A stretch of DNA of 64,000 nucleotides from Deroplatys truncata. Its lineage: Eukaryota; Arthropoda; Insecta; Mantodea; Mantidae. The position numbers and the translations under genes are program-made. Positions 18,851 to 31,454 of the stretch are shown one piece after another; positions within the stretch are counted from its first letter, which is position 1; each line of letters opens with the position of its first letter. The notes under the pieces are model-generated. The model worked only from the letters and a program-made list of their open reading frames with translations, did not search any database and was not told where the DNA came from. The stretch lies in assembly GCA_030765065.1 (NCBI GenBank), contig CM060986.1, forward strand, positions 77,679,573 through 77,743,572, in the 5' to 3' direction.

Positions 18851-21800
18851 GCACTTTACATGTTTACATGTATGCTTCGGTTGCAAACCTAGCAGATCCC
18901 TATTGTTCCACGCAAGCGGAATACTACCAGCCATTCTCTCCCACCCTAGACTACCTTCTCCTCCTCATTTCTGCAGGGTCGGGTCGAACAAATCAGCCCG
19001 TAACTCAGCCGCTTGCCGAGTAAGCCAACACGAAAGAAAGCATATTGTGACGTTTTACAGAAGGTACTGGAAGTGTTGTCCATCGGCTTGTATGAAAACC
19101 GGTGACATCTGCCCACACATTTCAAATTTAGTTGAAATCTTACAAATTTAAGGTTGGTTAATAATCAAAGTTATATCTGAAGATTTCCGAACCAAAGCTT
19201 AAGGCTTTGAAACTTCGCTAGTTGAATTCAACCGGTGGCAGGAAATAAATACCTTGTTTTTCTTTATTTCTGTTACTATTAGATTAGAAACGGAGTTATA
19301 AATGTTAGAATTATATTATAAAGGGAATATAATAGCAGTGTACACTAGAGAATAGCCAAATCGCTGTTAACGTATTTATAGTAGTAACGTATTAGAAACA
19401 GCTAGTGTGTGTATTAATGGTTTTTGCTTTCAACTGTCACGTGGAAAACCGGATTTGATTCCACACCGGACATCAAAATATTAATGTACCTTATTAAGCC
19501 TTTAATGAGTAAAACCTATTTTCAATTATTATTTCCAAATCAAATGAAGGAAGCTTTTAAAGACTTGGCATGCATCCAGAAATGCCAAGTTTACCTGAAT
19601 ATCAGTAGTGGATATTCAGGTGACATGAGTGAAGTGCCATTTCACCTGTTTTTATGCCAGAGACATTTTCATTATCATTTTTGTTTTCGTGATAATTTAA
19701 TGATCATCTTGTCGATCAACCATCTGTTGCCGATCCCTCTGCCTTTTTCTGTCTTGCCAACGACGTACTATTCACACTTCTAATGGTTGACTTTCTGTTG
19801 GTTAGAGCGCTTTCTGAAGTGAACAAAATCACAATTTTAAATAAAGGTTAATATTTTTGACGTTGAACTGCTTTGGCAAATCTTCATAATTGCTATGGCA
19901 ACTGTGACGTACTCTAGTGAGATTCTATTTTTGGAAACTCTGGCATATACTTACTTACAGCAATTGACATGAAGAGTAGCTAGAGGTTTCTCTGTAACTT
20001 GCCAACTGCCTTAGTGGGCAGAGTTGGCAGAACTTAAGTAATTAGGAGTGCTTTGTATGTTTGGTTTCAAGCGCCGATAATTTTAAATTTGGCGTCAGTT
20101 CTATTTTAAAGTTATTTATAGGTATAGCTTTTCTTCTGCTATTAAAGTGAAATATGTATCCGTTTAGAGACATAGTGTTAATACTACAAGAGACACCGTT
20201 TAAACAATTCCATGACAGATGATGATATTGTCCAGACTTATTTCCTACTTTAGTATGAAATAATAGACAATATTTCCTTGGAAATGGGCTTGAGATTCTA
20301 AGATTGCGGAAATTACAACTTCTAAGCCTCACAGACTCGACAAAATCCGAAATTTTCAACAAAGAGTTCCCTGCAAATGGTTTAGTAAATTTAGAACAAC
20401 ATTCACAGATTTTGAAAAATATACCTCGATTACAAAATTAACTATCACGTTTCTATATCGATGACAGTTTCAGAAGCAAGAATTTAGAACATATTCACAT
20501 TTTCACGCGGTACAATATCACAATGTCAGCTTTGTTCATTGGCTAGTATTTAAATACACCGAGAATTGTCAAAACTTATCGAGAGCCAACCTTTTTAGGA
20601 AGATATTATTGATAAATATGCCAGCCTGAAGGACAGGAGGATAGATTTAATTTACAAGAAATAGGGTGGATTTAGATAATTCTTTTTGTGCAGTAAGCCA
20701 TCACTTCACCTCTGTTTTTACTACCGGCCGTCACTGCTGAGTATCCCAATTAAAACAATACAAAAGCTAGCATTATTTACTTTTAATAAAAAACATCCTA
20801 TCACAAAAGGTAACGGTATGGCCCCACCCATGTAGATAGGCTCGTAAAATGTAATGGAAGAAATAGAACGACATGTCGGTTACCTTGTATTATTTAAACC
20901 AGGTAATAGATGAGGATTATTAAATAAAGGATGTTAGCAAAGAAACATGGGTGAAATTTCTTCAAAATTGATAGAAACTTAACAGTAGCTTATATTTGAA
21001 ATTCTGCTAAAACTGAATGATTTTTTGGATTATTTCCTAAAATTACTAGTAAAAACTATAATGCAAGACACAATAGGAACTTAACTAGAATGAAGCACTA
21101 TGGACAAGTTTATGGACTTGTTTCAGTATACTGAAGGAATACTATTTACAATTACCTATCAGCATGACTTTGTAAGTAGAGAGTTTTGCATATCTACATC
21201 TACTGAAGTACGTAGTGTAGTTTTGAAATCTTCTGTGTTATTTAGAAAGGTTAAAATGGAATATGATTGCTATTAATATACTAAAATAAATACAACATAA
21301 TAGGACTTTGTACGTGTTTAATACACGCGTTATAGTCTGTAGTATCCACAAGGGCGAGAAAGTTGCCATGGATTCAAATCTCTTCTTTTTATTCTACGCG
21401 CTCCTCGCGGGAAGGATGGAACTGAAGTATAAGTGGAAAAGTTTAAAAGTCCGTCCCTCTTTCTTTCTAACCAGAAAGCTGTCTCTTCACCTTCCTAACT
21501 TCTGCTACCAACACAAGACGGAGCTTGCATTGAAACATGCACAAATCAGGTTAATACACAAGGAAATCTGAAGTAAGTTTGACATCGTTATATTGCTTTA
21601 CTCTGTGACTCAGAATTCAATATGAATCCGATTCATCAATATTTTATAAAGAGGAAACCTTTGTTTCGAAAAATAAAATAGCTCTAAAATTAGTTCTACA
21701 TCCTTCTGAATTCATTGCTTGCAACAATCATAGTACTACCTCTCTGAGCAATAATACTGTGCAGACAGGAGGCAGAGGAAGCTTGTGCAGAAACATAGCT

Positions 21801-21972
21801 GACAGGCCGTATTACGTCACCACTCCCGGTGCGTAGCATGTATACGTCTGCAGTAAGGAACTGCAACAGTTGAGTTTAGTGGTCACAGTAGACGGTTCGT
21901 AAACAAGCCTAACTGCAAACACCGCCACGCGAAGTCATACGCTCACAAAGTAGAAACATAAAATTCAATGTG
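18851..21972. other. Unannotated AT-rich DNA
   Basis: I find no gene, repeat array or recognised element. A 19-bp inverted repeat (ATGCCAAGTTTACCTGAATATC...GATATTCAGG, around 19580-19622) could form a small hairpin. Confidence 0.4.
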
Positions 21973-22215
21973 TTACAGTTTTGTAAAGAAGAGAAAGTAA
22001 CTATACTGTTTCGTATGTTGTGTTGATGTTTTGAGGTCAGGCTGTACTGTAACCTCGCGGGCATCATCTCTTCTGTCTAAAGCTAGCAATGGCACATTAG
22101 CGACCTCGCCTGAAAACTGCACTCTTTCGTCAGGCAGGTAGTGCACAGAGCGCCAAAGAAAATCTTCGGCGGATTCTGTATCGTTTTCTAAGGTCTTTAG
22201 AGGCACGTCCTTCAC
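21973..22215 (-). CDS. Unknown protein-like open frame (possible exon or retroelement fragment)
   Basis: The 80-residue minus-strand frame is richer in GC and in charged residues than its surroundings (for example KTLENDTESAEDFLWRSVHY and SGEVANVPLLALDRRDDARE). Just upstream on the minus strand is TCTGCAATAG, a possible splice acceptor, so it could be a terminal exon of a host gene or of a processed copy. I do not recognise the product, and no partner exon is apparent. Confidence 0.3.
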   Translation of the reverse strand: MKDVPLKTLENDTESAEDFLWRSVHYLPDERVQFSGEVANVPLLALDRRDDAREVTVQPDLKTSTQHTKQYSYFLFFTKL

Positions 22216-23555
22216 CTTACCTATTGCAGAGCATGGTGGATTGATAACACAGCAGTAAGCGGGAAAAGAGGGGAGGTTAATGCCTTTGCTTTTTCTGGTG
22301 TTATTGAAACCAAAACATGTTTATTGTCTCAGAACCAGCCATACCGTATACTAACAAAATTACTCGTGGACGTATTGGGGGTATGTGAGAGGCTGGTCGC
22401 ACTGTTACAGCAATTGCGACAGCAGTGCACAATAGTGTTTTTATAGAAAATTACTGGATAAAAATATCCCAGGAAAGGGAAAGATGATCTACATACTCCT
22501 CAGAAAGTGGACAATTCCCGTAAAACATCCGCAGATGATATTCGTTTACAACTGCAGATTACTCTTTTGTTATAATTGACTGATCATGTTTAGAAACTAG
22601 AGATACATATGTATATGGTTTACCGAATATCACATACATATTATGGCAATAAAATTAGGTTATATTTTTGTCTATAATCCTGTTGTATTCCTATGATCAG
22701 CAATGTGTTAGTAAAGTATATTAACCAATTATAGTTTGAATTAGAGGGAAAACATGATAATTTATGTGTTTATTATTTAGGTATGTTTGCTTCTATGCAT
22801 CAACAAGCATTGATATCACAGTTAGAATATAATTCTGTTTATTTTTTGTTATAAACTGCTGCCTTGCTATGTATTTAATGAATACTATTCAGGCTTAATT
22901 TGCACCCCCTGAAAATCTTCTCCCACTGCACATTCCACATTTCACTAACATGTCCACTCATAAAGTTTTCCCCTTAGCTTTTAACCATCTCAAAGGCGTG
23001 TCCTGCACTGGCTGATAAGGTATGGGCTACCTATCACGATAAGAGGTATGTATGACAAAGTGAATGCACTCACTCTACCTCTTTCTCTTTTAGCCAATAC
23101 GATCGAGAGCGTAGACATATATTTTGTTACTACGCCATTTTGTAACCTTTGTTGTGGTTATTAGTGTAAATGTTTAGCACGACTGGCGCAATCCTGCACC
23201 GTGATCTAAAGCAACCAATGAAATGGCCATGGCTTCGCAAGGCCACGTACAACGATAAATAATGTGACATAGACGTGAGGTGCAGTGAGATTTTCTTTGG
23301 TGCTCTTTGTGCGTATTCAGCCAAGATAGTACACAAAGTACAGACTGTTGTAATACCTTCGTTATCACAGTAATACCAGACCAAGCCCGCTCGCAGGTGT
23401 GTGACGTTACGCCGCAAGTGGATGTTTTAATGTTTGAGCTTATGGACATTTGGTGGAAAATTTTATTTTATCGCAAAATAAATTGTACGTTAACAGCATG
23501 AGGGAAATTCACAGGTTCGTAAAAGAATGTACACACAATTTAACGAACATGAACA
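22216..23555. other. Unannotated DNA
   Basis: No recognised feature; a GC-richer patch near 23150-23420 has overlapping short frames on both strands without protein-like character. Confidence 0.4.
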
Positions 23556-24090
23556 CTACTGTGTTAGTACGTAATTATATGTCACAGATTTTATACAATT
23601 TTCCTGCAGCTGTTTAGTTATTTCTGTTCTCAAAATGAGATACATATCATAACGGTGAATGGTGGCTTGAAACGATGGGCAGTTTATCCATGGGGACTTC
23701 TGCACATTCTGTTGTAATTTCCTGACGAAGGGCCTCGATACAAGCCATCCTTCAAGGTCCCCCAAAGGTAAAAGTCCAGAGGTGTTAAATCTGGTGAACG
23801 TGCTGGGACTCAAATGCACCTCTTCGTTCTAGTCAGTGACCCCGCAGATTCTCGTTCTGGAAAGCCTGCAAGCATCCGTGGTAATGTAGGGTGTCCCGTC
23901 TTGTTGGTATAAGAACTTACGTGCACGTTTAATTGATGTGCTTAGCATTTGCAGACACCTAGTGTTAGTAACTGTACCTTCAAAGAAGGGGGGTCCTATT
24001 ACACCTCCAGGTCACAGTCCACACCAAAATTCACTCCCGGTAAATTGGCTGCCTTGTTTATATGAATTTATGGATTTTATGGCACGCAGA
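23556..24090 (-). pseudogene. Mariner-superfamily transposase remnant, C-terminal half
   Basis: Reading the minus strand across several frames gives GGVIGPPFFEGTV, then YQQDGTPY (second catalytic Asp context) and RSPDLTPLDFYLWG (third catalytic Asp context), the typical order of a DDE domain of the Tc1/mariner superfamily. The helix-turn-helix part and first Asp are missing. An R1 copy begins immediately beyond, at about 24105. Multiple frameshifts make it inactive. Confidence 0.7.
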
Positions 24091-24104
24091 TATGGCAATC
24101 CTTT

Positions 24105-24860
24105 ATTTATATACTCTACTGAAACCTACTTTAAAAATACTATTTTTCTACCTACTTCCTGTTAATCCAGATAAATGTTTGTAGAAATGGTTTCATTACA
24201 CTCTAAGAGAGGATAAACGAGATTGAAGCCGCAGTCAGATGTTTAAGAAGACTATAAGATGTCCATACATATTACGCGACATCAGGAGGAACACATGACT
24301 TTAAAAGCCGTAGAAGTATTAGAGAATTCAAAACCAATAGCAATAAATATCCCAGTACTGGCTAATGAAACTTGTGTACATTATAAATTAGCTTTATAAC
24401 GATATATGCATTTTTTATGAGATAATGTTTTGTCAAACCCTATGGTTTAATAATAATGCAACCTTATAAAATATAAATCACAATAAAGAGGTCTCGCAGG
24501 CTTCTTGCAGAAAATTCAGGATGTACATATTATTGGTTAAGAAAATATCTTAAATATATGGAATTTTCCTCAAAACTTTAGAGTCATTTTAAGCAAAGCA
24601 TATAAACATTCATCATGTAAATGAAAGTTTCGTTTGGGGAGATTTTCTTGAAGATCTTCGTGTCGCATGCTTGGAAGATACTGAATTTAAATACCAAGGT
24701 TGGCATTAATCCAAGTTCTTTTCACAAACAGACTAACGCACACACAACCAGACCTTTAGAAATAATGATATTTTTGCATTCAGGAGGCCTCAAAAGCTAT
24801 ATTTCCGGTGTAATGTCTAATATATATATAGGTGGTAGAGAAGGTAGAAACAATTTTTCT
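24105..24860 (-). repeat. R1 interspersed repeat
   Basis: Minus-orientation copy, decayed, with the blocks GTTAATCCAGATAAATG, GTCAGATGTTTAAGAAG and GGGGAGATTTTCTTGAAGAT in the R1 order. Confidence 0.65.
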
Positions 24861-25549
24861 GAGAAAAATACTGACAGCTATCTATGCCTAGGAAGTTGGG
24901 TAGGTAAATATAATCTATACTTTGTAGGCTTATTTACAAATACCTGTTTTCCTAGACGCTGCATATGTTTGGAGTGAAATAGTTGCGGGTTTTAAATGTG
25001 TAGTCGGCAAACAGTAACAATAAATACCGTATGTCATCCTAAATATTTTTGTTTCGAATTACTGATTGGTAAAAACATACGTAAATAATATGGAATCATA
25101 ATAAATAGCTAGCACAAATAATAAACATGCAGACACAACACATACTCTATATATCGGACTATAAAGCCCTTCTTTAGGCTAAAAGAAATCCGAACACATT
25201 AGCTTGAAAGTGACAGGCAGGGAGAGTAATACCAACCTGCCCGTGTAAGAGCTTTTTGCGAAAGGCAATATGACCAACATTCGTGGGTGCGAATGTATAA
25301 CTAGATGAAATCTGGGCAAGCCCAATTACTTGTAGTGCTGACAAAAATGTTACACTTAGTGATGCAATAATTTTAATGAACAGTATTTAATATATAAATT
25401 CACGTAGGTAACACGACAAGAGGAGTTAACACCGTTGGTTACTGCATGATTTATAGTCTCAAATTTAGTCCAGGAGAAATTGGATCTGAATTTGTTGTTT
25501 CCCAGCCTTGTATTTTTATGGCTATACACATCAAACGTGTATATATACA
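24861..25549. other. Unannotated AT-rich DNA
   Basis: Nothing recognised. Confidence 0.4.
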
Positions 25550-26850
25550 AGGTGAATCGCCTAAAACTTGCACCGCAAATATTTCGGAAATGGAAAGTGC
25601 TATTGATGTGCAGTTGCCACAGCATTGATTGGTAGTCAGAGGCTCGTACATTTAGCCTAAAAATAAATTTTAATAATACTGAGAAAGAGTATTTTTGAGC
25701 AAACATACAATTTTTAAATGGAACAATGTTTAGTTACATCAACAAAATAAAGATAGAGTAAATTAGAATGTCAATGGTTTTCGTTGCAGGATTCTAGTGC
25801 AAGAGGTTTACGAGAAATCGTATTTTGAAAAGTTTCCACACCGACAATTGTTTGTCCCATTGAACCTGCTTGGTTGCTAGGTACGATGTTGTTGGTTTGT
25901 TTGCTTTGTGTTTTCTTTCATTTATTGCATTGCGACTTTCTGGTCAGTTAGTTTGTAATAGTTCAAGCCGAAAGTCGTGAGTGGAAGATGGGGTTTACTA
26001 ATGTAGAAAAAGCCGACATGTTCATGGTGTATGGAGAGTGTAGGAAGAAGCAGTTCGTTCCTGTACGGTGTATACGGAAACGTATCCCAATAGACGTCGA
26101 TCATCTCGGCAGTTATTTATCAACCTCTTCAACCAATTACGTGAAAGTGGTACTGTAACACCTAGAAAACGTAACAGAAACAAACAAGTGACGGAGAAGA
26201 GACAGAAATTAATGTTTTGGCTGCCGTTGCAGTAGATCCGCAAATTAGTTCCCGCACAATAACACGTGGAAAAGGCATAAATCAGGCAAGTGTACTGCGC
26301 ATTCTCCATCGACATAGGTTCCATCCCTATCACATCTCTCTCCATCAAGAGCTCCATGGAAACGATTTTGAGAATCGTGTTAACTTTTGTACATGGGTAT
26401 TAAGACATGATACTCTAGATTCATCACGTATCTTGTATGGTGATGAGGCAACATTTATTTATCATGGCCAGGTAAACCGCAGAAACATGCACTACTGGTC
26501 TGTTGACAATCCCCGTTGGCTTCGCCAGGTGGAATGTCAGCATCCATGGAGTTTAAACGTGTGGTGTGGGATAGTGAACCACCAGCTCATAGGCCCTTTG
26601 TTCATAGAAGAAACAATGAACTCGCACAAGTATCGCAGCCTATTGATAGACCATCTGCCACAGATGCTAGAAGACGTTCCTTTGCAGACTAGGAGGAACC
26701 TGTTGTACCAATATGATGGCTGTCCAGCCCATAGTGCACGAAGTACTACAGCTTGTCTTAACGGATTGTTTCAATGCTGTGAAAACTGTACATCAATAGC
26801 ACTTTCCATTTTCGAAATAATTGCGGTGCAAGTTTTAGGTGATTCAGCCT
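25550..26850 (+). mobile_element. Degenerate mariner-superfamily transposon with about 78-bp inverted ends
   Basis: The left end (25550-25627) and right end (26772-26850) are inverted copies: GGTGAATCGCCTAAAACTTG opposite GCTGAATCACCTAAAACTTG, continuing through TTGCACCGCAA and CTATTGATG. Between them lies a transposase pseudogene. The element is about 1.3 kb. Confidence 0.75.
25989..26771 (+). pseudogene. Mariner-superfamily transposase, frameshifted and C-terminally deleted
   Basis: The N-terminal region reads TNVEKADMFMVYGECRKK (a helix-turn-helix-type start common in arthropod transposase-like proteins), shifts frame, then from 26217 a long frame carries SVLRILHRHRFHPYH, the first catalytic Asp in LYGDEATF, NVWCGIVNHQLIGP and the second Asp in YDGCPAHS. 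The region that should hold the third acidic residue is missing: the frame passes into the right inverted repeat at about 26772. It is therefore non-functional. Confidence 0.75.
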
Positions 26851-26979
26851 TTCAGCTTGCGGTTTGAGAAGTTATGCAATCCTGCCGTTGTGCAGAATAT
26901 GCCGTAAGCACTGTCCACTGCATCGGTCGTATCAATTTCAGCCGAAATGGCTGGTTTGCATCACTGTGCGTACAGTGAC

Positions 26980-27060
26980 TTGCACTCGTAGCGCAGCCGT
27001 GTGCGAGTTGGCCTTTAGTAGTGCAGGTCCCAGGTTCAAACACCGTCACTGAAGGTACCT
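26980..27060 (+). repeat. tRNA-derived SINE head
   Basis: TAGCGCAGCCG fits a polymerase III A box, and GGTTCAAACAC about 45 nt downstream resembles a B box. The following CGTCACTGAAGG and AT-rich tail fit a SINE rather than a tRNA gene. Confidence 0.45.
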
Positions 27061-27427
27061 TTTATGCTTAATATATTTAACGAGAACTAACAGTTTGGCT
27101 TGGAAGTGTCGTTTCACTTAATTTAATTATAGGAATTTCCTTAAAGCACAAGTGTTTACTTGTTAGAATATGCTTTAATAAACATCATAATTAAATGCGA
27201 GAAATGAACAAAAAAAGTCATTTATTTAGGCGTGATTTGTACTTCCGATCTTCATAATAACTTTCCAGCATGATAATCATTGAGCTACTAGAGGAGCTAA
27301 CAATGAGCACCACCGTAGCCCTAGTCAGCGGGCTGTGAATGCGATGTCAGCACTTTCATTTCGCATCGCCTGTAAAATACAGGGTTGTCTAATTACCAAT
27401 CCGCAGGATGAGAACACTCACGCCGTA
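27061..27427. other. Unannotated DNA
   Basis: No recognised feature. Confidence 0.4.
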
Positions 27428-27463
<36 letters not shown>

Positions 27464-27470
27464 TATGCAT
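27428..27470. repeat. (AT)n microsatellite in a self-complementary context
   Basis: About 15 AT repeats bounded by GCATATAT and ATATGCATATGC; the whole tract can form a hairpin. Confidence 0.85.
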
Positions 27471-27549
27471 GGGTGATCAATCTTTAAAGCTCAAGAAGAA
27501 ATATATGAGGCGAAAATAATGTTTACTGTGTGACTGTTCATGGTTTGTT

Positions 27550-28200
27550 TGTTTGTTTTTTTTGTGTTTCACTCAGAATAATGTTGTTCTTTCACCACAC
27601 TAGCGCGCGCGCGCGCGCGCACACACACACACACACACACAGATATACAGTGTATAATTCCAGTTTTAACAGTCACTTCACTAGTTTCAGTGTCACTGTT
27701 TTAATCTAGTTCAACTTTCACTGACATTTCACTTTCCTCGTCGCGTAGCGGCATAATGAAATGCACACGACGCAGTCTCTTCTCCCTGGATAGTTCACTT
27801 AACTAGCTGGAAATTCGAACACAAGACGTCTCCAATCTCTCCTGCTGTAGCAGTACTTACTGCTCGTTATGGCAGTTGCCACAAACTCGCTAGGAGAACA
27901 ACATTTTTCGTCGCACCATAATCGCTAACTCGCTCACTACTGACTGAGCTTGTCGATTGCCTCGCATTCGTGAGAACTCTAGCTTATTTAGACGGTGGAA
28001 TCTTCAACAGAGAATTCTTGAACCATCTGGAGGCGAGGGGGAAAGAAACTTCCAGAAAATTCTGGTTATCTGCTGATAGCGCTTTCGATGTTACGCCGGG
28101 CGAGAGCGTTGCTTATCTCTGCTTACATCCGACTTCGCGGCGCTGATCTCCAATAACCTTAGATTATAGCCGCTACGTCTTAATGTATTTCTATAACAGA
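27550..28200 (-). repeat. R2 GC-richer repeat, minus copy
   Basis: On the minus strand this matches the layout of 62640-63160: a GCGCTCTCG...GGCGTAA block, TTCTGGAA, a CTAAATAAGCTAGAG leader, GAGTGAGCGAGTT-like runs, then GACGCTACGCGACG-type sequence. It contains a (GC)n(AC)n microsatellite at 27603-27641. It may be an LTR or 5' leader of a retroelement; no coding part is seen. Confidence 0.5.
27603..27641 (+). repeat. (GC)n(AC)n compound microsatellite
   Basis: About nine GC followed by about eleven AC dinucleotides; alternating purine-pyrimidine, so Z-DNA prone. Confidence 0.9.
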
Positions 28201-28554
28201 AATTTTAGCTTTACAGTTCGTACCAACATATGAATAAAATTGGGGTCATCCAAAGTACACACCAGAGGTTTAAACAATATAGATATTATGAAGTGAAAGA
28301 GTATACTTCTAATTGCAATGACTAATTAATTAATTCATTCATAAATAAACAAAAATACTCTGCACTACTGTCAACTATATATATACATATAAATTATCAA
28401 TTATACATCAAGGTTACTTATGGAGTCCTGAAAGATCCCACTTGCGAGTATTGCTTTTAGTATTTATCCGGGTTTTCGTTTTTGACTAAAACTTTCCAAA
28501 GAGAGACTGTTATACAGATACAGAACCGAACGTCCTTCTAAAACCATTTTTACT
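28201..28554. other. Unannotated AT-rich DNA
   Basis: Nothing recognised. Confidence 0.4.
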
Positions 28555-29665
28555 TACGTACATAGGGTAGAGAAGGTGTTGTATTCCACCCAAAAATGTG
28601 ATGCGAGATTTCACCGGAAATACACGTTTTGAGACCCATTGAATGAAAACACATGTTTAGAAAATGTGTGTGTCTTTGAGCAGTATAACTCAAAAATGAA
28701 AAATCGGATAAGTACCTAGCTTGGTATTTAGGTTCAGTACCTTCCACAGATGAGACACACAGATTTTCAACAAAATCCCCCCACTGCAAACTACATTTTA
28801 CATGGACCATTTTTCGAAATTCTTTATTGTCTTAAAATGGCTCTAAAGATTTTGATTAAAATACTGTATATTAACAATGTTTACATGACAAATCAAATGT
28901 ATATTTTCAATTTTGTGGAAATAGCTTGTGATGTCCAGTTCATTCGGAAAGAATTTTGTATAATGTTGTATAACTGGTAAATGTTAAGCTATAGGAAAAA
29001 CGTACTACACAAAAATGTAGATTTCTTTAAAACACACTGCTTACTTTAAATAACTTTTTGGTGGCATTAGCCATTTCCGAGACATCCATTATTAATGGTT
29101 GGAACTTCTCCCCTTGAAGTTTAACATCCTGTAACTTGGTAGGTTATATCGGGCGCTGAACGAATGAAAAGGATGAAATCATGCTCAAATAAGCCCGAAG
29201 ACCATAGAGATTAAACTTAACTGACATTCATTTTCTCAGGATAAGGAAAACCCCGGAAAAAAGCTATTCCACTGACCCACCCTAACCGAAATTCGAATTC
29301 GGGACCTCTTGAATGCGAGGCAGACACGCTATCCCTACACCACAGTGGCGGGCTAGTAGTTCGAATTGTTTTAATACTTTGTCATTTTTATCAAGTCCCT
29401 TCGATTTTCACTTGTTTCTCGCGATTTCAAGGAAACAGTATGGAATTTCAAGGCCAGCATTTAGTGTCCAGTTCTTAAACAGTTGACTATTGTGATATCC
29501 TTTATATCTATAACGAAACGTGTAATGTAGCTATTTCTGCAAAGGTTTATTTGTATTAAAATGAATTAAATCGACAAAAATAGCTTTCATATGAATAGTT
29601 TTTTGATATCCACTGTTAATAAATAATAGAGGGTAGAGAAAATTATGAGTATGTAACACATTAGA
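28555..29665 (+). repeat. R1 interspersed repeat interrupted by a SINE
   Basis: Plus-orientation copy with all R1 blocks, split by a minus-strand SINE at about 29118-29355; R1 resumes with AGTTCGAATTGTTTTAATAC. Confidence 0.8.
29118..29355 (-). repeat. tRNA-derived SINE nested in R1
   Basis: The minus strand begins GCCCGCCACTGTGGTGTAGG, has an A-box-like GGTGTAGGGATAGCG, and a B-box-like AATTCGAATTTC about 45 nt later after CTCGCATTCAAGAGGTCC. A SINE body with TTTTCCTTATCCTGAG follows. Order and spacing match tRNA-derived SINEs. Confidence 0.75.
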
Positions 29666-30552
29666 GTTCGTTTATTGTTTTCTATATTCCTTAAGGGGTC
29701 CTCAAAATTAGATTTCGAATGAAGTCCCTGTCACATTTTTGGCTTCTTTACCTACATAAACAAGCAGCAGAGAACTAAAAATAGATCCGCTTTGAGTAAT
29801 TTTATATCAGCAGTGTTGCACACCGTATAACATAAAGTGGGTACTACAGTGTTATGTTACAGTGGTACTGGGACCTGCTGAAAGCGTATACTCGTGTGAC
29901 ACAATAGAAACAAGTGGCATACTCGTGAACAGACTCGTCAACAAGTATTTTAAAGCCCCAACAATTGGTCCTCATTAGAATTATCACCATATCTGAGCTG
30001 AAAGAGAACTCTCATGCATGCATAGCGTGCATATCTCTCAGGCACTCTTGGGCAACCCGAGTCTCTCGTGAGATGCTCTTGGTAGCTCGTTAGTGTGTAG
30101 CATTACGTTAGCTTTTTGGTTGCTTGTAAGGGATTCTCTCTCTGGAGTGCGAGTGGCTCATTTTTTTCTCTTAACGCAGTCTCTTTCATTGTACATACCA
30201 AGGTTTCAACAAGTTTCATTCTGCAACCAATATACTTGCCTTAAACATTCTTAGACAATATACCTAGTAGGACCTACAACTTCGTACCCATTCTTCTCTC
30301 TCACCCTCCATTCCCCCATCGCTGTTCCTCTCATATTTGCTTATGTTGCTTTCCAAAATTAAAAATAAAAGGGCTTTTTCTGAGATATCAAGCTATACAT
30401 AACCAGTTTAAGGGTACCTGAACTTGAATTTTTGAGGTTTTAAAATTTTCACGGAAGAAATTCTCAGCATTGTAGAATGAGGAAGCGATTGGACTTTCTG
30501 GTTATTTAAAATCACCGCATGAGGCTTAATTACCGGCCTTTCACGCCCAACA
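29666..30552. other. Unannotated DNA
   Basis: Nothing recognised; no frames above about 60 codons. Confidence 0.4.
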
Positions 30553-30554
30553 TA

Positions 30555-31054
30555 CAGGATTGTTCAAAAAGAAGGTTCGGACTTTAAATATTTATTTTTA
30601 ATGAACCACAGTAGATGGCGACACATACAAAACATCACTTAATAGAGAAAGTTCAAAATTTTATTTTGTGTGTTCAAAATGAGCACCAATTGTTATGCGA
30701 GGACGACCGATGCTTTTTCGTTTGCATAAACAACCATCCTCTACGAATTTATTGCATCAAGTGTAAATTTTTTATGACAGGCGGCTCATTGTTGAACTTA
30801 CAACGAAATGCACGCTGCAATGAAACAATGGATTCACTCTTTGCATAATGCAGCACACAAAACGTCTTTCCTGCGGGGTCGCCATTTTCTCGTAAACAAA
30901 CACAGCGCTGCTGTAGATACTGAATGGAATTAGTAGGTGGGGCTTAAAATTTTGAACTTTCCTCTTTAAAATTATGTTTTGTATGTGTCGCTATCTATTG
31001 TTGCTCATTAAAAATGAATATTTAAGATATTTTTCTTCTTATTGAATAACCCTG
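30555..31054. mobile_element. 500-bp MITE with about 105-bp inverted repeats and TA duplication
   Basis: The ends CAGGATTGTTCAA and TTGAATAACCCTG are flanked by TA on both sides (30553-30554 and 31055-31056). Inverted repeats extend about 105 bp, covering ATTTTTAATGA, GGCGACACATACAAAACAT and AAGTTCAAAATTTT with their complements. The TA target and end motif fit a Tc1/mariner-derived MITE. No transposase is inside. Confidence 0.85.
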
Positions 31055-31056
31055 TA

Positions 31057-31454
31057 GAATGAAACGCTGAGAACCACAGCAGTTACAGAGTGTGCATAAA
31101 TAAAACTCAATTTAATTTAATTCCTTAAATGGGCATGTGCAGATATGCGTAAAAGTAAAAACTTTAATTTCTCTTAATATTGTTTTCTTACACTTTTGCC
31201 GTTTTGAAATGTTCCTCCGTGATGCATTTTGACGAGGTTTCTTTCAGATTTTCAGTATATATTCCTTGAAGTTTTATGAGATCTAAAGAGTTTCTTGATA
31301 TAAAATATAGTTTTGGATTTGGAGTTTTAGTAATTTTCACGTAGAACAACAAAATTAATTTTATCGTATAGATATGTTGAATATATGGTAACATTTAAAC
31401 AAAATGGGTCGAAATTTGTAAAATATACCTATTTCATTACTGAGTATTCTTAGT
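31057..31454. other. Unannotated AT-rich DNA
   Basis: Nothing recognised. Confidence 0.4.

Noticed and set aside
27428-27470. AT palindrome as an origin or cruciform element
   Set aside because: A plain dinucleotide microsatellite; hairpin potential alone is not evidence of function.
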